Positions 25,183-38,669 of a stretch of DNA of 64,000 nt are shown piece after piece. A program made the position numbers and the translations under genes. Position 1 is the first letter of the stretch; each line of letters opens with the position of its first letter. The stretch is from the NCBI GenBank assembly GCA_039881145.1, contig JAYKKI010000126.1, positions 3,740,501 through 3,804,500 of the forward strand, written 5' to 3'. The stretch is from Druceiella hillmani. Taxonomy: Eukaryota; Arthropoda; Insecta; Lepidoptera; Hepialidae. The notes beneath the pieces were generated by a model that saw only the letters and a list, made by a program, of their open reading frames with translations, did not search any database and was not told the origin of the DNA.

Positions 25183-28100
25183 GTTCGTGTAAAAAAATCT
25201 TTGTCACTTATTCTAGGGTATAAATTCACTCAGAATGTTGTTTACAAAAAAAATCCATTGTCAAACCATTATCATCTACTTAACTATTTTAAATATTTTT
25301 ACAGTTTGGTATTGAAACAAGTAACCCTTGCAACTTCATCATGTCCGTTCGTCTAACTGTCCATCCTTACCGCATTCGCTCCACAGCCTCATATTTTCAA
25401 TAATTTGAGACCTATGTGCATTATATTTTTCAAGTAAATGCTTCTTATGCAGATCTCAATTAATATGCAGCAAAATATAAAAAAAAATTTTTTTGCTATA
25501 CTTACATGCAAAGTGAAAATTTTTCATAAAACAAGTAGAGTATAATCACATATGACCTTGAGTAAACTCGCTTTATGATTTTTTATCTTTAAGCTCAATT
25601 TTCAAAATAATAAGCCTCTAGGTAGCATACACTATCTTTTACAGTCCTCCCTAATTGTTTTTTACCAAACACAGTGTTAAAAAAATGTGAATGAAGTTAT
25701 GGATATTTGATTAGAAATTATTTTGGGTAATATTAATCAACAATTTAAAGAGACGTATACAGGCGGGAACCTTACTTTATATGTGTTCCGAAATGCATTG
25801 AGCTGTTTTTTTTTACATATTGAACGTAAATAAATAAGATTATTATCAAAACATGTGTATAAGATGAAAGATTAAAATTATTAAAAGTATAATGCAAATG
25901 TACCATAAATAATATTGTATCGTATTCATAAACTTTGTATTTACACTCCACAGTCCTATTTACTTGTATAATATTTTAAATTGTTTCTGTAGCCGACATA
26001 AAAAGTTTATAAAATATAAAGTGTAAATGAAAATAAAATTGACTTTGGCTTTTAAATATCTGCTTAATAAACTAATTTCGTTATAGCCCCACCTTTGAGG
26101 TCAGATTTTGTTTAGTTTCTAAAAATCGTGGAGATTATTCAATCAAGCCAGAAACAAAATTATTGCTGCTGATAAATAAGTTATGCCCCTTAACATAATG
26201 AAACTCAGTTACAATAACAAAGAATTTTACATCTAAATTTGAGACAAGATTTCTTATTTGTCATAGTTCAGTAATTTTTTTAACATTGTTATTAATTTTT
26301 AAATTTAGTTTTTAAATCCCCTTCATTACCATAACGAGAAGTGAATACTCTGTACATCTTAGATAGTTACCACATGTCAAAAGTTTTTTGAAACCACGAA
26401 TTTTAATTATGAGTACAGTAATGTAGAATCAAATAAAACCCCAAATTTAGAAATGGATTGTTCAACTACGGATAATTTTAAGTATTTAGTATCTCAAAAG
26501 GAAAGCAGAACTCTTATAAGATCACTCACGTGTATATCTGTCCATCTGTAACAACTGTTCATTTAGGAGACTGCTTGACGTAGAAACTTGAAATTTGGCA
26601 TATTAATAAAACGGTAGGTAATATACCTATCTTAATAGCTAATGTTCAAAAATATTCATATGGAGATTTTAGCGAGTTTATATTAAGCACCTGAAAAGTT
26701 TCTTCTTCTTCTTCAATAGCTTGACAGCCCAGGATGGGCCCTTGTTTTCTGGAGAATCAACTCACGAGCTCTCCTGTTATTGGCCAGAGACATCCAGTTC
26801 ATTACACTTAAGATTTTAAAATCTTTTTCCAGGCAGTCACCACGAAAATTTTATTTCTTTTAATTCCATGCACAGCATAGGATATATTTTGATAAAGCTA
26901 TTTACAAATGTCTCTAGAATTTTTATAACAATTTTATGTAGTATATTTTACTTAAAAAAAGATATGTTAGCAATATATCTATATACACACCTGTGCTCTG
27001 GGGAGATGAGAGGTGTGGGGATGGTTTTCGTTTGTCGGTATCCACGTAGGAAATGAGGAAATTTAAAATTGTACTGTGTCGGTAGATCCCTTTCTTAATC
27101 ATAGAAATATTAGAAAAAGGTTGAAAAAAAATTATGTTTTTTTTTGTTATTATGTGATAACAATATTTCTAGAGCTATATATTTACTCTATATCTAAGAA
27201 CTATGGTGTAAAATTCTCACACAAGCAAAAAGTATCAGTGCTAAATTATACAATTGTCAGAGATGTATATTTTACATTCTTATTATTATGAGATTCATTT
27301 TTAAACTCCAAATTACTGTGACAAATTTTAATTTTGCGCAACTGTTATACAGACCTTACTCTTCATAAATAAAAATTAAAAAAATATTTAATTTTTTATT
27401 CAGTCAAGAAAGATCATGTTACAATTTATCAATCATTTACGATTAATTAATTATTGTAGACTCATAATTATAGACCACATACATACATATACTGTAAACA
27501 GATAAATTAGAGTCATAAGAAACTGAATATTTATTATCATACAGCTTCTTATAATATCAGACCCCATTTTATAACACTTAATAATCTCCATGTTCTCAGG
27601 ATATAAGATACCTTATCTTAAGATTCTCGTGTATTTTAATTTAATTTGTTTTTTTTTACACTTTTTAACAGACTTTCGATATTTTCCTTTAATTTTACTT
27701 AACATTCAATAGACAATAGACATTTTTATCGGATTTCGAAAACATTTATCCAACTTATTTCATTAATATATTGAATATTAACCTAATGTGCAGATGATAA
27801 ATGCAAAAATAGGTCGTAAAGATAAATGTGCTGTATTATAAAATATATTATCCAATTTTCATGTTTCCTATTTATTTAATTTCTATTATTAACTTCTGCA
27901 ACAGAAAAGTGTTTATATATTTCAAACTATTCCTCAAACCTCGTGTTCAAAATTATAATTTTCATCTTTTACCTATCCATTTGTATCCATGGCTGTGGAA
28001 AATTCAACACATTTTTCAACAGGTCTTTAGCTCACTTTCTAAATTGTAGCTGTGCAACATCCATTATTGAATTTCTAGACTTTTATTAAATGTTTAATCA

Positions 28101-31100
28101 AAAACAAAACTTTAAATTTTAATCTGAATCTTAAATATTAATTTAGAAAATGTTAGATTTAAATCGGTTTTATAGTTTTGGTATGATACTGTATCAAACA
28201 GACAAACTTGTAAACGGGAAAAGAAACGGGTAAATCGCCTTAGAGGGTAATTGATAGAGTCAACAGGTATCCAACATTTTTGTGAAAGTCTTATTCAAGT
28301 GAGGTTTAGTGGAGATTATTACTTTAAAAGTAGTCCTCAAATCATAAGTAATTGTCTTATCGCTTGTTTTTATATACATGCTTTCCTTAACTTTCTGTCT
28401 CTTTCTTTACACATTGTGTGCACTATCTGGAGCCAGTTTTTTGTTCATATTACAAGAGTATAATGTGTCTATTTAATATAGTAATTATTTTCAGTGCATA
28501 GTCAATGTATACACCTATAAAGATGATAAGCTAAAACCAGTAATGCACTACAAGTTGGTAAATATATGTGAACACTTTTTGTCAAGACAATTTGCTTCAA
28601 CAGCTCCATATTTGACCAAGCATTGTTACATAAAAAAGGTATTATTTTTAAATTTATTTAACTCAAAACCAATTAAACATTAAGGGTTGTGAGTCTTTCG
28701 TATGTTTGATAAAGTCTCTGATGTTTTTTTGATTCCCATCGTTTATAAATTAAGATAGACGGGACGGTAACTTCTTTATGAGTAAAATATACCATAATTG
28801 AAAATATATTTTTTCATGTATATTATTATTGTAATTCGAATGGCATGGTCTTTTGTGATTTGATTATTTATATTTGCTCGAGCATGAAACTTTGACTATT
28901 TGATTTAGACGATTTGAAATGAATTAAAATTGATCAGCCATAGAGCAGCCCAAAGATCAAACAGACTGACTTACCTTTATAGAAAAAATGTTTATTTTGG
29001 CAGCTTATAATTTCATAACATTTAATACACCAAAAATCCGAATAATACTATTTTTTTAACATTGGCGTTAAAATAATAGTATTATTCGGATTTTCTGTGT
29101 ATTAAATGTGACAATATTTTGCATTGAGTTGAAAATTGTTATTACTCTATAAAATTTAACTGAAATTAATTTGCTGCTCAGCTTCTCATTAGAATAGCAT
29201 TATGGTAAATAAGCTACATTAGTTAGATAAATGAAACAATCATAAAATATATAGTTAACTACAGTATCTTTTTAACTTATATTACTTGTGTTGATTATGT
29301 ATTATGTTATAATGTGTTATGTTATATTGTTGGCCCAATGATCACTAATTAATTTCAATTCTTTTGCAAGTGATTTCCTGCATTGTAAAAAAGCATCTAA
29401 GCTTAAACATTAAAATGTTTAGACCCCATATTAATTTCCTTTTTGTATGACATTGGTTTCCGTCCAAAATTCAGTTGCTAACCCAACAGAAGTACCACAC
29501 TCTATATCTCCTACCAGAGCTGTTTAAGAAGTTCCTGTAATACTCCAGAAATAGTTAAAAAAGTGGGTAAACTTTTAGTACTTATTTGGCTTAATTTATA
29601 AAAAGTTAGATGGATCTTATTGAACCTCATTATTTTAATAAACTTTTTTTTAAATCCTTTCACATTTTTTGATATTCCAATCGAAGTCTTTACTCACATT
29701 TCATTATTTTAGGAAACAGATCAGTCAGTATTATTCATAATATACGTCAATTGTTTCCTTTGCAAAATATTGGCAATTTTTAGCCGAATTTCCCATCACA
29801 TATATTTTATTACTTTTAATCTTCTTGTATTTTCTTTCTGAGAGATACTATGAATAAAGAAATATTATTACCATCCTAAAGTTTAATTTTACAATATTGT
29901 CAAATTACTCCCATGCTATGTGTTTACATGAACAGCCTTCACTTAAGCATGTACTTAAACCAATTGAACAGTTTTATTTTTTATCTTTATAACCCATCAT
30001 TCTTAGTAATATATTTAGCGCAGTGTGTGAGCTTATACAATATTTATCAGCATTTACGTGGCATAAAACTGTAACAATGTTAAATTAGACTTACGAAGAA
30101 ATTTTTAAAACAAAATCATGGCCCTATAGAATATGGTTTAGTATAGCTATTATATTTTATACATTGTATTTTTTTAACCCCCAAAATAATTTTTTTTAAC
30201 CCACAAATTCATTCACAGTCTTACAAATATCAACTAAAGTCTAAAAAATATCTTTTCTTTAACACTATAGATATGGTCGATACCTTGGCTCAAGATTTCG
30301 ATGAGAAAAGATTTTAAACTCACGTTTCAAAAAAATTTGGGAAATGGTAGGAGATGTTATAATGAAATAGTAACTCTGAAATAACTCAATCCTGTATGTT
30401 AATATCCTAAGGCAACAGAAAAAGATGATGAAAACCTTTATGCACAAAACTTACTAACAAAAGTGAGTTCTTGCAAATGTTGATATTTGCAAGAACTGAA
30501 TTAGGTTTGCCTGCGAATATGCATTCATTTTATATATAGGACATAATTAGATGTCAAAAAGTTTAATTTAAGGGTTTTTGTTTATTGCATTTAGTTTTAT
30601 ATTGTATGATTTTCTTTTCGATATTTTTTTTAATAAGTTTCATTTTTCTAGTTCATTTATTTTAAACTATAATTATATAGCAATTTTCCATTGCATTAAA
30701 TAAAAATCATGGTACAAGGGTTGATGCAAAAGTAAGGTTCCCAAAGAGCTACAGCCGCATGAGAAGGTGCTAGGGGAAATCAAACAACACTGCTGTGTGC
30801 GACAGTTCCCCCACTCTCGATTCCACATAGCCGTGCTTTGCTGCGACCCTCAGTTTTGGCTCAGCAACAAAGCCGGAAGATCACCGTCCGTGAACTTGTT
30901 TTTCGGATTCCTGGGATTTCTTACTGTACAATTGAAAGAACTTTGACTGAAAAATTGGGGTATCGCAAGTATTGCGCTCAATGGATACCACGTATACTGA
31001 CAGCAGAACACAAGGAGAAATGCTTTGATTGTACTCGCCACTTTCTTCAAAGTGTCAAGACGATAAGGAAGGATTGTTGAACACCATTGTTATGCGAACA

Positions 31101-32525
31101 TGGGTGTTTCATTTCACCCCGGAAACATAAAAAAATCCAAACAATGGCGTCACTCAGGGTCACCAGTCGCAAAGAAATTCAAACAAACTCCTTCTGCTGG
31201 TAAAGTCATGGCCACTGTGTTTTGGGATCATAAGGGGATAATGCTGATCAATATCATGGCACCTGGGACAACAATCAACTCAGACAGTTATTGTCAAACA
31301 CTAAGAAAACTCAGGCGAGCTATCCAGAACAGCCGGAGAGGACGACTGACACAAGGTGTAGCACTGGTTCACAATAACGCCCGACCTCCTGTCTCTCGCC
31401 GAACCCATGAACTTTTGGCAAAATTTGGGCGCCCAGTGATTATCACTCGTTCTCCAAGTTAAAGAAACACTTGGGTGGCCAACACTTCAAGAGCGACGAT
31501 GAAGTCAAAAAAGAGGTGAAATGCTTCCACAACGAGTTGACTGCGGAGTTCTACGATATGGGGATACAGAAATAGGTGCACCATCTACAAAAATGCATAG
31601 AAAAAGATGACGATTATGTAGAAAAATAGAGCAAAGTTTCTTCTTTCCAACGATATAAATTTTTATCAGAATAAGCAATGTAATTTTGGTTCATTTTTTG
31701 AATATACAAAAAATTTAAAATTCTTTTGAGTAATTTAACAATAATTTTGCTCATTACATATACTAATGCAAGGAAACCATGGTATCGCAGAACCGGCAAT
31801 ACTTATTATTAATGAAAATATATGACATTGTTAATCTTGTCCTAGACAGTTCCTGTCACAGCGAGCTCAGTAGCAATAAGTTTGCCATTGTCATGAAAAA
31901 ATCTAATTTTAGTGTTCTCAATAACCCTTATAAAAATTTTAATATTTAAACTTTGGTGGTTATGATACTACTGGGATCTTAAATTATGTAGTATCACCAA
32001 ACATAAGCATACATCTTACTTTCCAATGAGGATAGGAAAAGTGTGTAAAAAAGATAAATTGAAATACATTTTGATAACACTTTCGAGAGTATATTTTACT
32101 GACAAGATTTTGATTGTTCGGTATGCTGAAATTATACACATTTGAAAATAATCAATTACTGTACTATATAAAGTCCGTTGTAACTAGTCTGACAGGCAAA
32201 TTTTGAAGAGTCCTTTAATTTCTATTCATCATAACCTAAGTGTTACTTGGTTTGAGTATGATTCACTTTTATTTTAAACACATGCAAAATATGAATAAAC
32301 TTTGTTTTAATGTTTCAGGGTGTATCTGGAGCTAAGATTAGAGATATAAATCAGTTTTTCCACACTTTCATCGGGGAATATTTCGTTTATGGTGTTTATG
32401 AATATTTGGCGAAATGCACTGCCTCAAAATATAGAATATTATATGTGAAATATATTATAGAAGTAAAAAAGATTGATGGAATCAAAGGAAAACATTTAAT
32501 GACTTCTCGTGATACGCTTATTTGA
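25030..32525 (+). CDS. Gene D: diverged family member, 5' incomplete
   Basis: Exons 25030-25182 (or to 25188), 28495-28638 and 32319-32525 join in phase 0 and end in TGA, giving about 168 residues without the signal exon. The one-Cys, two-Cys and one-Cys pattern over three exons, the two sequons (NGT and NAS) in exon 2, the CEHFLSR core and the GEYF motif all match gene A. Other residues have mostly changed. The last exon is 15 codons longer and ends in a basic tail (KKIDGIKGKHLMTSRD). Exon 1 was not located, so it may be far upstream or lost. AATAAA at 32570-32575 is a likely poly(A) signal. Introns hold R1 and R2 copies, a non-LTR 3' end, a mariner and two hairpins. A secreted, ML-like role is inferred from the paralogues. 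Confidence 0.6.
25303..25560 (+). repeat. Dispersed repeat R2, copy 3 (intron 2 of gene D)
   Basis: Shares with copy 2 TATTGAAACAAG, a GTCCGTTCGTC-like phrase, TTTGAGACCTATGTGCAT and CAAGTAAATGCTT. It sits about 115 bp after exon 2. Confidence 0.6.
26480..26700 (+). repeat. Dispersed repeat R1, copy 3 (internally deleted)
   Basis: Matches the start of copy 1 (CTTATAAGATCACTCACGTG) and then jumps to its end (CTTGACGTAGAAACTTGAAA), leaving out about 350 bp. It abuts a non-LTR 3' end. Confidence 0.65.
26700..26845 (-). mobile_element. Non-LTR retrotransposon 3' end with (GAA)n tail
   Basis: Minus strand: a C-terminal phrase in shifted frames resembling MNWMSLANNR and QKTRAHPGLSSY, then a stop and (GAA)n. 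The GLSSY ending and simple-repeat tail match the longer element at 62338, so both are the same or a closely related family. Confidence 0.6.
26850..28490. other. Intron 2 of gene D, remaining part
   Basis: AT-rich; no element recognised. The ORFs at 26868, 27076, 27828 and 28251 have low complexity and no family resemblance. Confidence 0.4.
28495..28638 (+). CDS. Gene D exon 3
   Basis: Forty-eight codons, the same length as in A and E, between acceptor attttcag and donor AAG|gtatta. It contains YKLVNICEHFLSRQF and ends KHCYIKK, so both Cys positions of the paralogues are kept. Confidence 0.7.
29018..29109. repeat. 43-bp inverted repeat, three mismatches, 6-nt loop
   Basis: Arms 29018-29060 and 29067-29109 differ at three positions. 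The perfect central run is AAAATCCGAATAATACTATT. It lies in intron 3 of gene D. Confidence 0.95.
30466..30497. repeat. Perfect 13-bp inverted repeat, 6-nt loop
   Basis: Arms 30466-30478 and 30485-30497 (AGTTCTTGCAAAT) around GTTGAT, in intron 3 of gene D. Confidence 0.92.
30720..31700 (+). mobile_element. Mariner transposon remnant in intron 3 of gene D
   Basis: First frame (30838-31080): GISYCTIERTLTEKLGYRK, QWIPRILTAEHKE. Second frame (31100-31462): WRHSGSP, AGKVMATVFWDHKGIM, LRRAIQNSRRGRLTQGV, HNNARPP. In the last block the second catalytic Asp has become Asn (HNNA for HDNA). The PPYSPDLAPS region with the third Asp is deleted, and KKHLGGQHFKSDDEVKKEV continues in another frame. It is a dead copy of a mariner with better base composition than the surrounding DNA, so the insertion was fairly recent. 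Terminal repeats were not resolved. Confidence 0.8.
32319..32525 (+). CDS. Gene D exon 4 (last exon)
   Basis: Sixty-eight codons and TGA after acceptor tttcag. It has IGEYFVYGVYEYLAKC in the place of GEYVTRIV...LC in gene A, then a lysine-rich C-terminal extension that A, B and E lack. Confidence 0.65.
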   Translation, partial: GVSGAKIRDINQFFHTFIGEYFVYGVYEYLAKCTASKYRILYVKYIIEVKKIDGIKGKHLMTSRDTLI

Positions 32526-32579
32526 TCATGGGCATTGAGTTAATGTAAATTCATTAATTTAACATTAACAATAAATAGA

Positions 32580-33780
32580 CATCCATTGTTCTAAGAAAAA
32601 CAAAAGAATATAGCGTTAGCGTTCCTTTTAATAAATTTTGTGTTAATCAATTTGTCTTGAATTTTATTTTGCACTAAAAACTTGTCCTATTGTATAGACA
32701 TCTATTAAAAAGTAAAGATGAAATCTTTAAACATCTTTATTCTTCTACCCTGTGGATTTGTAATTTAATAGATATGGAATATAAAAGGCATAAACATATT
32801 TTCTACCTTCTATGTTCCACATCTTTTGTATGATCAAATTTTCAATCCAAATTTCTTAAAATGCAATAGATATTACCGCAAAGACATAAGACTTAATATA
32901 TATCTATAAAATTTTGTATGAAGTTTAGTTATTCTTAAATCTGCAAAAATCGAACATGATTAAAATAAAAATTATAATCTATTTACGTAAAAAAAATAAG
33001 TTTGAAATTAAGGATTAAAAGAGATATGACTTTTTAAGGTGAGGGTCATCATAAAATATTGCATGAAACATTAAAGGTTTGATTTTAAAGTACAATTAAG
33101 AGTTCAGTTGGTTCCAATGTTTTGCGGCTTAGCTAGGGAGAGACTTTCCCTAGAAGGTAGTTTTGTGTGTAGAATAGGAGCTTAGCAGGATTTCAGAGCA
33201 TAGCCCTAGATGAAATGTTTATCTTTTTTGTTTTTCCCCATATTTCAAACAGCTTGCAAAAATATAAAGGACAACTTAAGTTTTTATTTTTATTCTTAAC
33301 AATACTTTTTGTCTTAACAATCAGTGTTATTTTTAAACAAATATTATTCAAGTCTGAACGTTTCAGATTCATTAGAATTTAAATCAACATTTCATGTTTC
33401 TTTACCTTGATAAAATATTTGTTTCTATCTTCCCACTGTTTTCAATTCACGACTAAAAAATATGTTTTGTTCATAGAATAGAGAGAAAGAAGAAAATAAC
33501 TTTTATAATTTTAATTAAACCAGAAACAGTTTGTCAGAAATCCTTTCATATTCAAACTCTTTTTAATTGTTTATCAATTCTGCAAATGTTAGTTATTAAC
33601 ATTAGTGTTCAAGACTTTGCACGCTAATGTTAATATTACTTAACCAACACAGTCTTGCATTGCAAAACCATGATTGGTTATATCAAAACCAAACCATTTA
33701 CATATTAAACTTTTATCTTCAGAATTTTTCTATGTGCAATCATCGAAAAGAATAATTTGTTTTCCTTATTGGACTTCATA
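32580..33780. other. Space between gene D and the hAT element
   Basis: AT-rich; no exon, element or tandem repeat seen. Confidence 0.4.
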
Positions 33781-35980
33781 TTCAGTGCCAGCTTTACAGG
33801 TGTGCAGCGCACACGGGTGCGGGTTCTTAGGGGGCGTCGAGCGCTGCTTGCAATGCCTCCAAAGAGCAGGCGTTGCTTGCAGCGCTCTCAAAGATCATGC
33901 GTTTGTGTTATAGTCGACACCGGACGGCTGTAACAAGGCACGCCACGAGCGGCTCCTTTAGATCTTATCCAGAGGGAGAGAATTCACTACGAATTGAACG
34001 TGATTTTAAGTTTAATTAAATACTATAATGCTATGAAAATTGCATGCATTATTTATAAAACTTCTTACTAAAGAGTAATACATTACAAAACGCATCAAAC
34101 TCGTACCCACACAGAACACAATTCGGAGCACGCATGTATCTGCTTAAGACCTTAAAATTATAAATGATTTAGTTGTAATATTTTTCCACCCTCTACAAAA
34201 TAACTTGTTTTGTTTCAACCTAAAATCAGCCTTAAAACTAATAATTAAAAATCATGTTTACATAGCGTTGCATTACTATCAAAGGGACAAACCGGCATCT
34301 GTTTTGATTTGTTTGAAAAGACGTGATGCCAAAAATAATTGCAAACTCGGCTGTATTAAAATGGCATAAAAATTAAATTGCCAGGGATATGGCATTTTCA
34401 AATGCGCTTGTATGCATGCTGCATCTTGTGTTGTACCGCTACAGTAGTTCTGCGAAATTAAGCCTTTACAAAATGGATTAAGTATTTTGTTTGAATAAAA
34501 ATGTAAATATGAAGAAAATTGGCTTTTCTTTTGATTTGAATAATATAAAAGTATTGGTTATTAGTTATCACAATTATTACGACTTTCACTGAGGTCAGAC
34601 CCCATCCAAAATAACAATGAGAGTGACAGTGATATCGAAGATACGTACCTACGTACCTTGACTTTTTCATCTATTTATCCTAGTGCAATGCGGAAGAATG
34701 GTAAGTTTACTGCTTTAATATGTACCTACTATTATACCTACATATTTATTTAGGTCTCATTCTTATTTGTAACCTCAAACTGACGAAGTTTTAAAACATG
34801 TGGGTTTATGTGTCATTGATTGTCGTGGATTTCAATATACGACTTTCGTCGTTTTTTGTTTTTGCTTTAACTGACTACTGATACCTACTCAAATTACTCT
34901 GCCACTGGATTTAAACGACCTAAATTGCTTGAAGTAATATGTATTGAATCTTTTTATTTTTTTTCAAATGCTTTCTGTAGGTACCTAGGTTGATTGATTG
35001 ATTGATTGACTTACTTGATAACAAAATATTGTTAGATTGCTTTTTGTAGGTACTTAGGTTGATTGATTTGTGTTTTATGATAATACCTAGTTGCAACGAT
35101 TTATCTGGATCTATGCTAATTTACATTGACAGTACTAAGGTACCCAATAACTATTGCCAAAAATTAAACTTTTAAACACCTACATACTTACTTTATCATT
35201 CATTTTTGATGTCTAATGATGATGGAAAAAGGAAACTTTCTGGTACACAAGTATTCCTAACAAAGAATATAAGTTCTGTCGGAAAGTTTATTCTTCGACC
35301 CAGTCCATCTTCGTACGAACACCTGAAGACACAAAAAACCAAGTTAATTCTACAGCAGACTCACCAACGCCACCACCGCTACTATCTTTGTTGTCAGTGA
35401 TCGTAGAATCTCCTTGTGCAGTAACGTCTCTGGAGAATATTCGAAAAGATGTAATGAATGATCTCGTATTATGGCCACAAGAATTATCTGACAGAGGATA
35501 TTTTTAATAGAGCACAGACCCGTACAGGTAAAAGAAAGTTCCTGTTCTTCTAATAGTCGGAAAAGACCTTTTGCAAATGCTTATTTTGCTAAAAAGATGT
35601 TAAATAATGAAACCATTTTAAAAAACTGGCTAGTTTACTCCAAATCAACTGGTTCTGTTTATTGTTTTTATTGTAAACTTTTTCATGCTGATGTCACTCC
35701 TTATAATGGTAAGACAGGTTACAAAGATTGGCAGTATTTGTATATGACTTTAGAATGTTACGAGAAGAGCTCAGTTCACCTAATATGTTGAAATTGAACG
35801 GGAAAAGAAACGTTGGATGGCAGTAGTCGAACAAATAATCAACTTAATTCATTTTTTAGCAACGCAATGTCTGGCTTTATGGGGGAACACTGAAAAAATT
35901 TACGATTCTAATAATGGTAATATTTTAAAGCTAGTTTAATATATCTAATTTTCATAATGTGCTTGCAGAACACATTGCCC

Positions 35981-36137
<157 letters not shown>

Positions 36138-36230
36138 GCACCAGCGTCACGCCTAACCCATTATCTTCGAAGTAATATTCAGACTGAAATAATATCATCA
36201 TTAGGAGAAAGAAAGAAAAAAACTATTGTC

Positions 36231-36536
36231 TTGGAATTGAAACAATCCAAATATTTTTCAATTATTTTAGACTGCACTCCACACATTGTACGTGACAAAC
36301 AAATATTGGTTGTTGTACGGCACACTCTTTTAAATACAAGCAATAACAAGGCTGACATAAAAGAACATTTTCTGGGATTTTTCCCTATTACAGATACTGC
36401 TGGTCATGGCTTAGTTCAATTTTTGTTATATTTTTTAATCTCAAATGATATTGACATACAACTTATGCGTGGTCAAGGTTACGATAATGGTGCAAACAAA
36501 AAAGGGAAAAATGTAAATCTACAAAAACGAATTTGA
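36231..36536 (+). pseudogene. hAT transposase, catalytic core fragment
   Basis: An open frame of 101 codons. [20 protein letters not shown] is the first catalytic Asp block (usually D-x-T-x-D) of ZMYM-type hAT proteins, and [15 protein letters not shown] is the block that usually reads CRGQGYDGA. The downstream WESR block at about 36738 is in a separate frame. Confidence 0.7.
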
Positions 36537-38275
36537 GACTTAAACCCGCGTGCATTTTATGTACCTTGTTGCGGCACGCAACCTACATTTGGTAGTGAAG
36601 GCCGCTGCTAAAAGTCATTAGATTGTCAATTTCTTTTCAATTGTGCAAGAAATTTATGTTTTCTTTTCTGCGGCACAGTCGCAAATACTTGCCAAAAAAT
36701 GGGAGAGTTTAACTCTAAAACCACTCTCAAATACTCGATGGGAGAGCAGGGATGAAGCAATAAAAGCTGTACATTTTAATCTAGGAAAAGTGTATGATGC
36801 CTTATATACCACATATTCCGATATGAGCGAAGATGCAAAGTCAAGGAATTTGGCAAATTTATTATTGGCAAAATTTATCTGCTCTCTACTTATTTAGTTC
36901 GAAATTTTAAGCAAAATAAATATAGTTAGCAAGGCTCTTCAAAAGTCAGACGTCGTATTGTCAGAAGTGGCAAAAATGATTGACCATGCAAACATAAGTT
37001 GGTCTGAATTCCGTAATAAGTCTTTGGGGAGTTCCGTAATAGCGCAAAAACTACAGCGGAAGAAATCAACGCAATAGCAGAATTTTCTGCACATCCTCGG
37101 TCTCACGCTTGTAGAAGTTTTATTAATTATTTAGGTGGAACATGAACCCATAACAGACACAGAAACACATTTTAAAGTAAATTTTTACTACTACCTACTA
37201 GATATCGCAAGTACTAAGTTCGACGAATAGTTCGAACTTTTAGGTCAATATAATATTTTCATTGATTCAAAAATTAAAATACTGAAATGGTTTGGACTTA
37301 GATACAAACCAAGCGCATTGTTCTAATTTATAAAGTAAACCGTGCCATGCTGACATCTAGAGAAGTTCGAGCTCTTTAATGAAATCAAATTATTACCGAT
37401 GTTATTATTCCACTACGCCGTTGGATATTTTAAATGATTTGTTTACGAATTAATTAATTTTAATGTCCCCAATTTTTCCACACAGTCAGTCATTGTAGCA
37501 CGCAGTGAAAGATCAGTTTCTAATCTAAATATAATTAAAAACTATCTCAAATCTGCTCTCAATACTGCACCCAGACTATAGCCAGCACTGTTCATCCTAA
37601 TAACATGCCCTGGTAGACCTTTATTAACACATGAACAATTCGAGATAATTGCAAGAAATGTAGATAATTGTGACTAACATTAGTTACAGTATCTATTTAT
37701 TTGAAAATGTTTATACAAGTTTCCTATCAACTGTAAAGTATCAGATAAATTGTATTAGCCTTTGAATTGTATTTCAAAATGAGTAAAAGTTCTAAAATAC
37801 TACAAAAAATACTACTTAAAAGGAATCTGTAAATTTTTTTTGTTAAGTCGGTAAAATAGTCATTAATGATCAATCCAAAATGAAACATGATCTGTCAACC
37901 AGTGTGTTTACAGCAACTCTCGTAATAGGTCACCCTTACAGCTGCTCTGCGAATTTAATTATGGATAAATTAGTTTTAATTTTGTAATTAATTTTGTGTT
38001 TCAAACGAAATACCTTTTGCCAAATCATTGAAAATGTCAAAGAAGGCTATGGTGACTGGACTATGTCAAAAATACAGGCATGCGAGAGGTACAAATTGTT
38101 TAAAGAGAGATATGAAATGGTCAAAGACCTGCCTCGTCCCAGACGGCCTTCAACATTTACCACTGACATATAACATTGAAAAAATCAAATTATTAGTGCT
38201 TGATAATTATTATTATTATTATTTAATCATCATTTCAATATTCAAGAGCTTCTACTGGTTACGAAAGAGAATATA

Positions 38276-38295
38276 CTCTATATATATATATAGAG

Positions 38296-38372
<77 letters not shown>
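38276..38372. repeat. (TA)n microsatellite with TAGAGAGTACTA interruption
   Basis: TA run with AGAGAG interruptions near 38290 and 38373. Confidence 0.95.
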
Positions 38373-38376
<4 letters not shown>

Positions 38377-38669
38377 TAACTTGCAAAATAAGCATTAATT
38401 AAAGATATTGATTAATCGAGTGAATCGATTGAATTTAATGAATCAAATGAATGATTTAATCAATTAAATCAATTGCTTGAAGACATTACGAGAATGTTTT
38501 AAATGGATGCTTTTGTAAATAGGTATGCGATAAAAATATTTCCTTTCGCAATATAGATAGAAAATATTTTCATTGCTATTAGAATCATTAAGTGATAGTA
38601 CCACGTAATTAAATATTTATAATAAATAAATTCAAAATTAGTTTTGTAATTAAATAATACAATTCGCTG

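Noticed and set aside
25090..25356. 88-codon ORF as a gene of its own
   Set aside because: Its first third is exon 2 of gene D; the rest is read-through into the intron past a donor.
33790..33960. CpG-island promoter for an unseen gene
   Set aside because: No exon follows, and the sequence starts with a hAT-type terminus.
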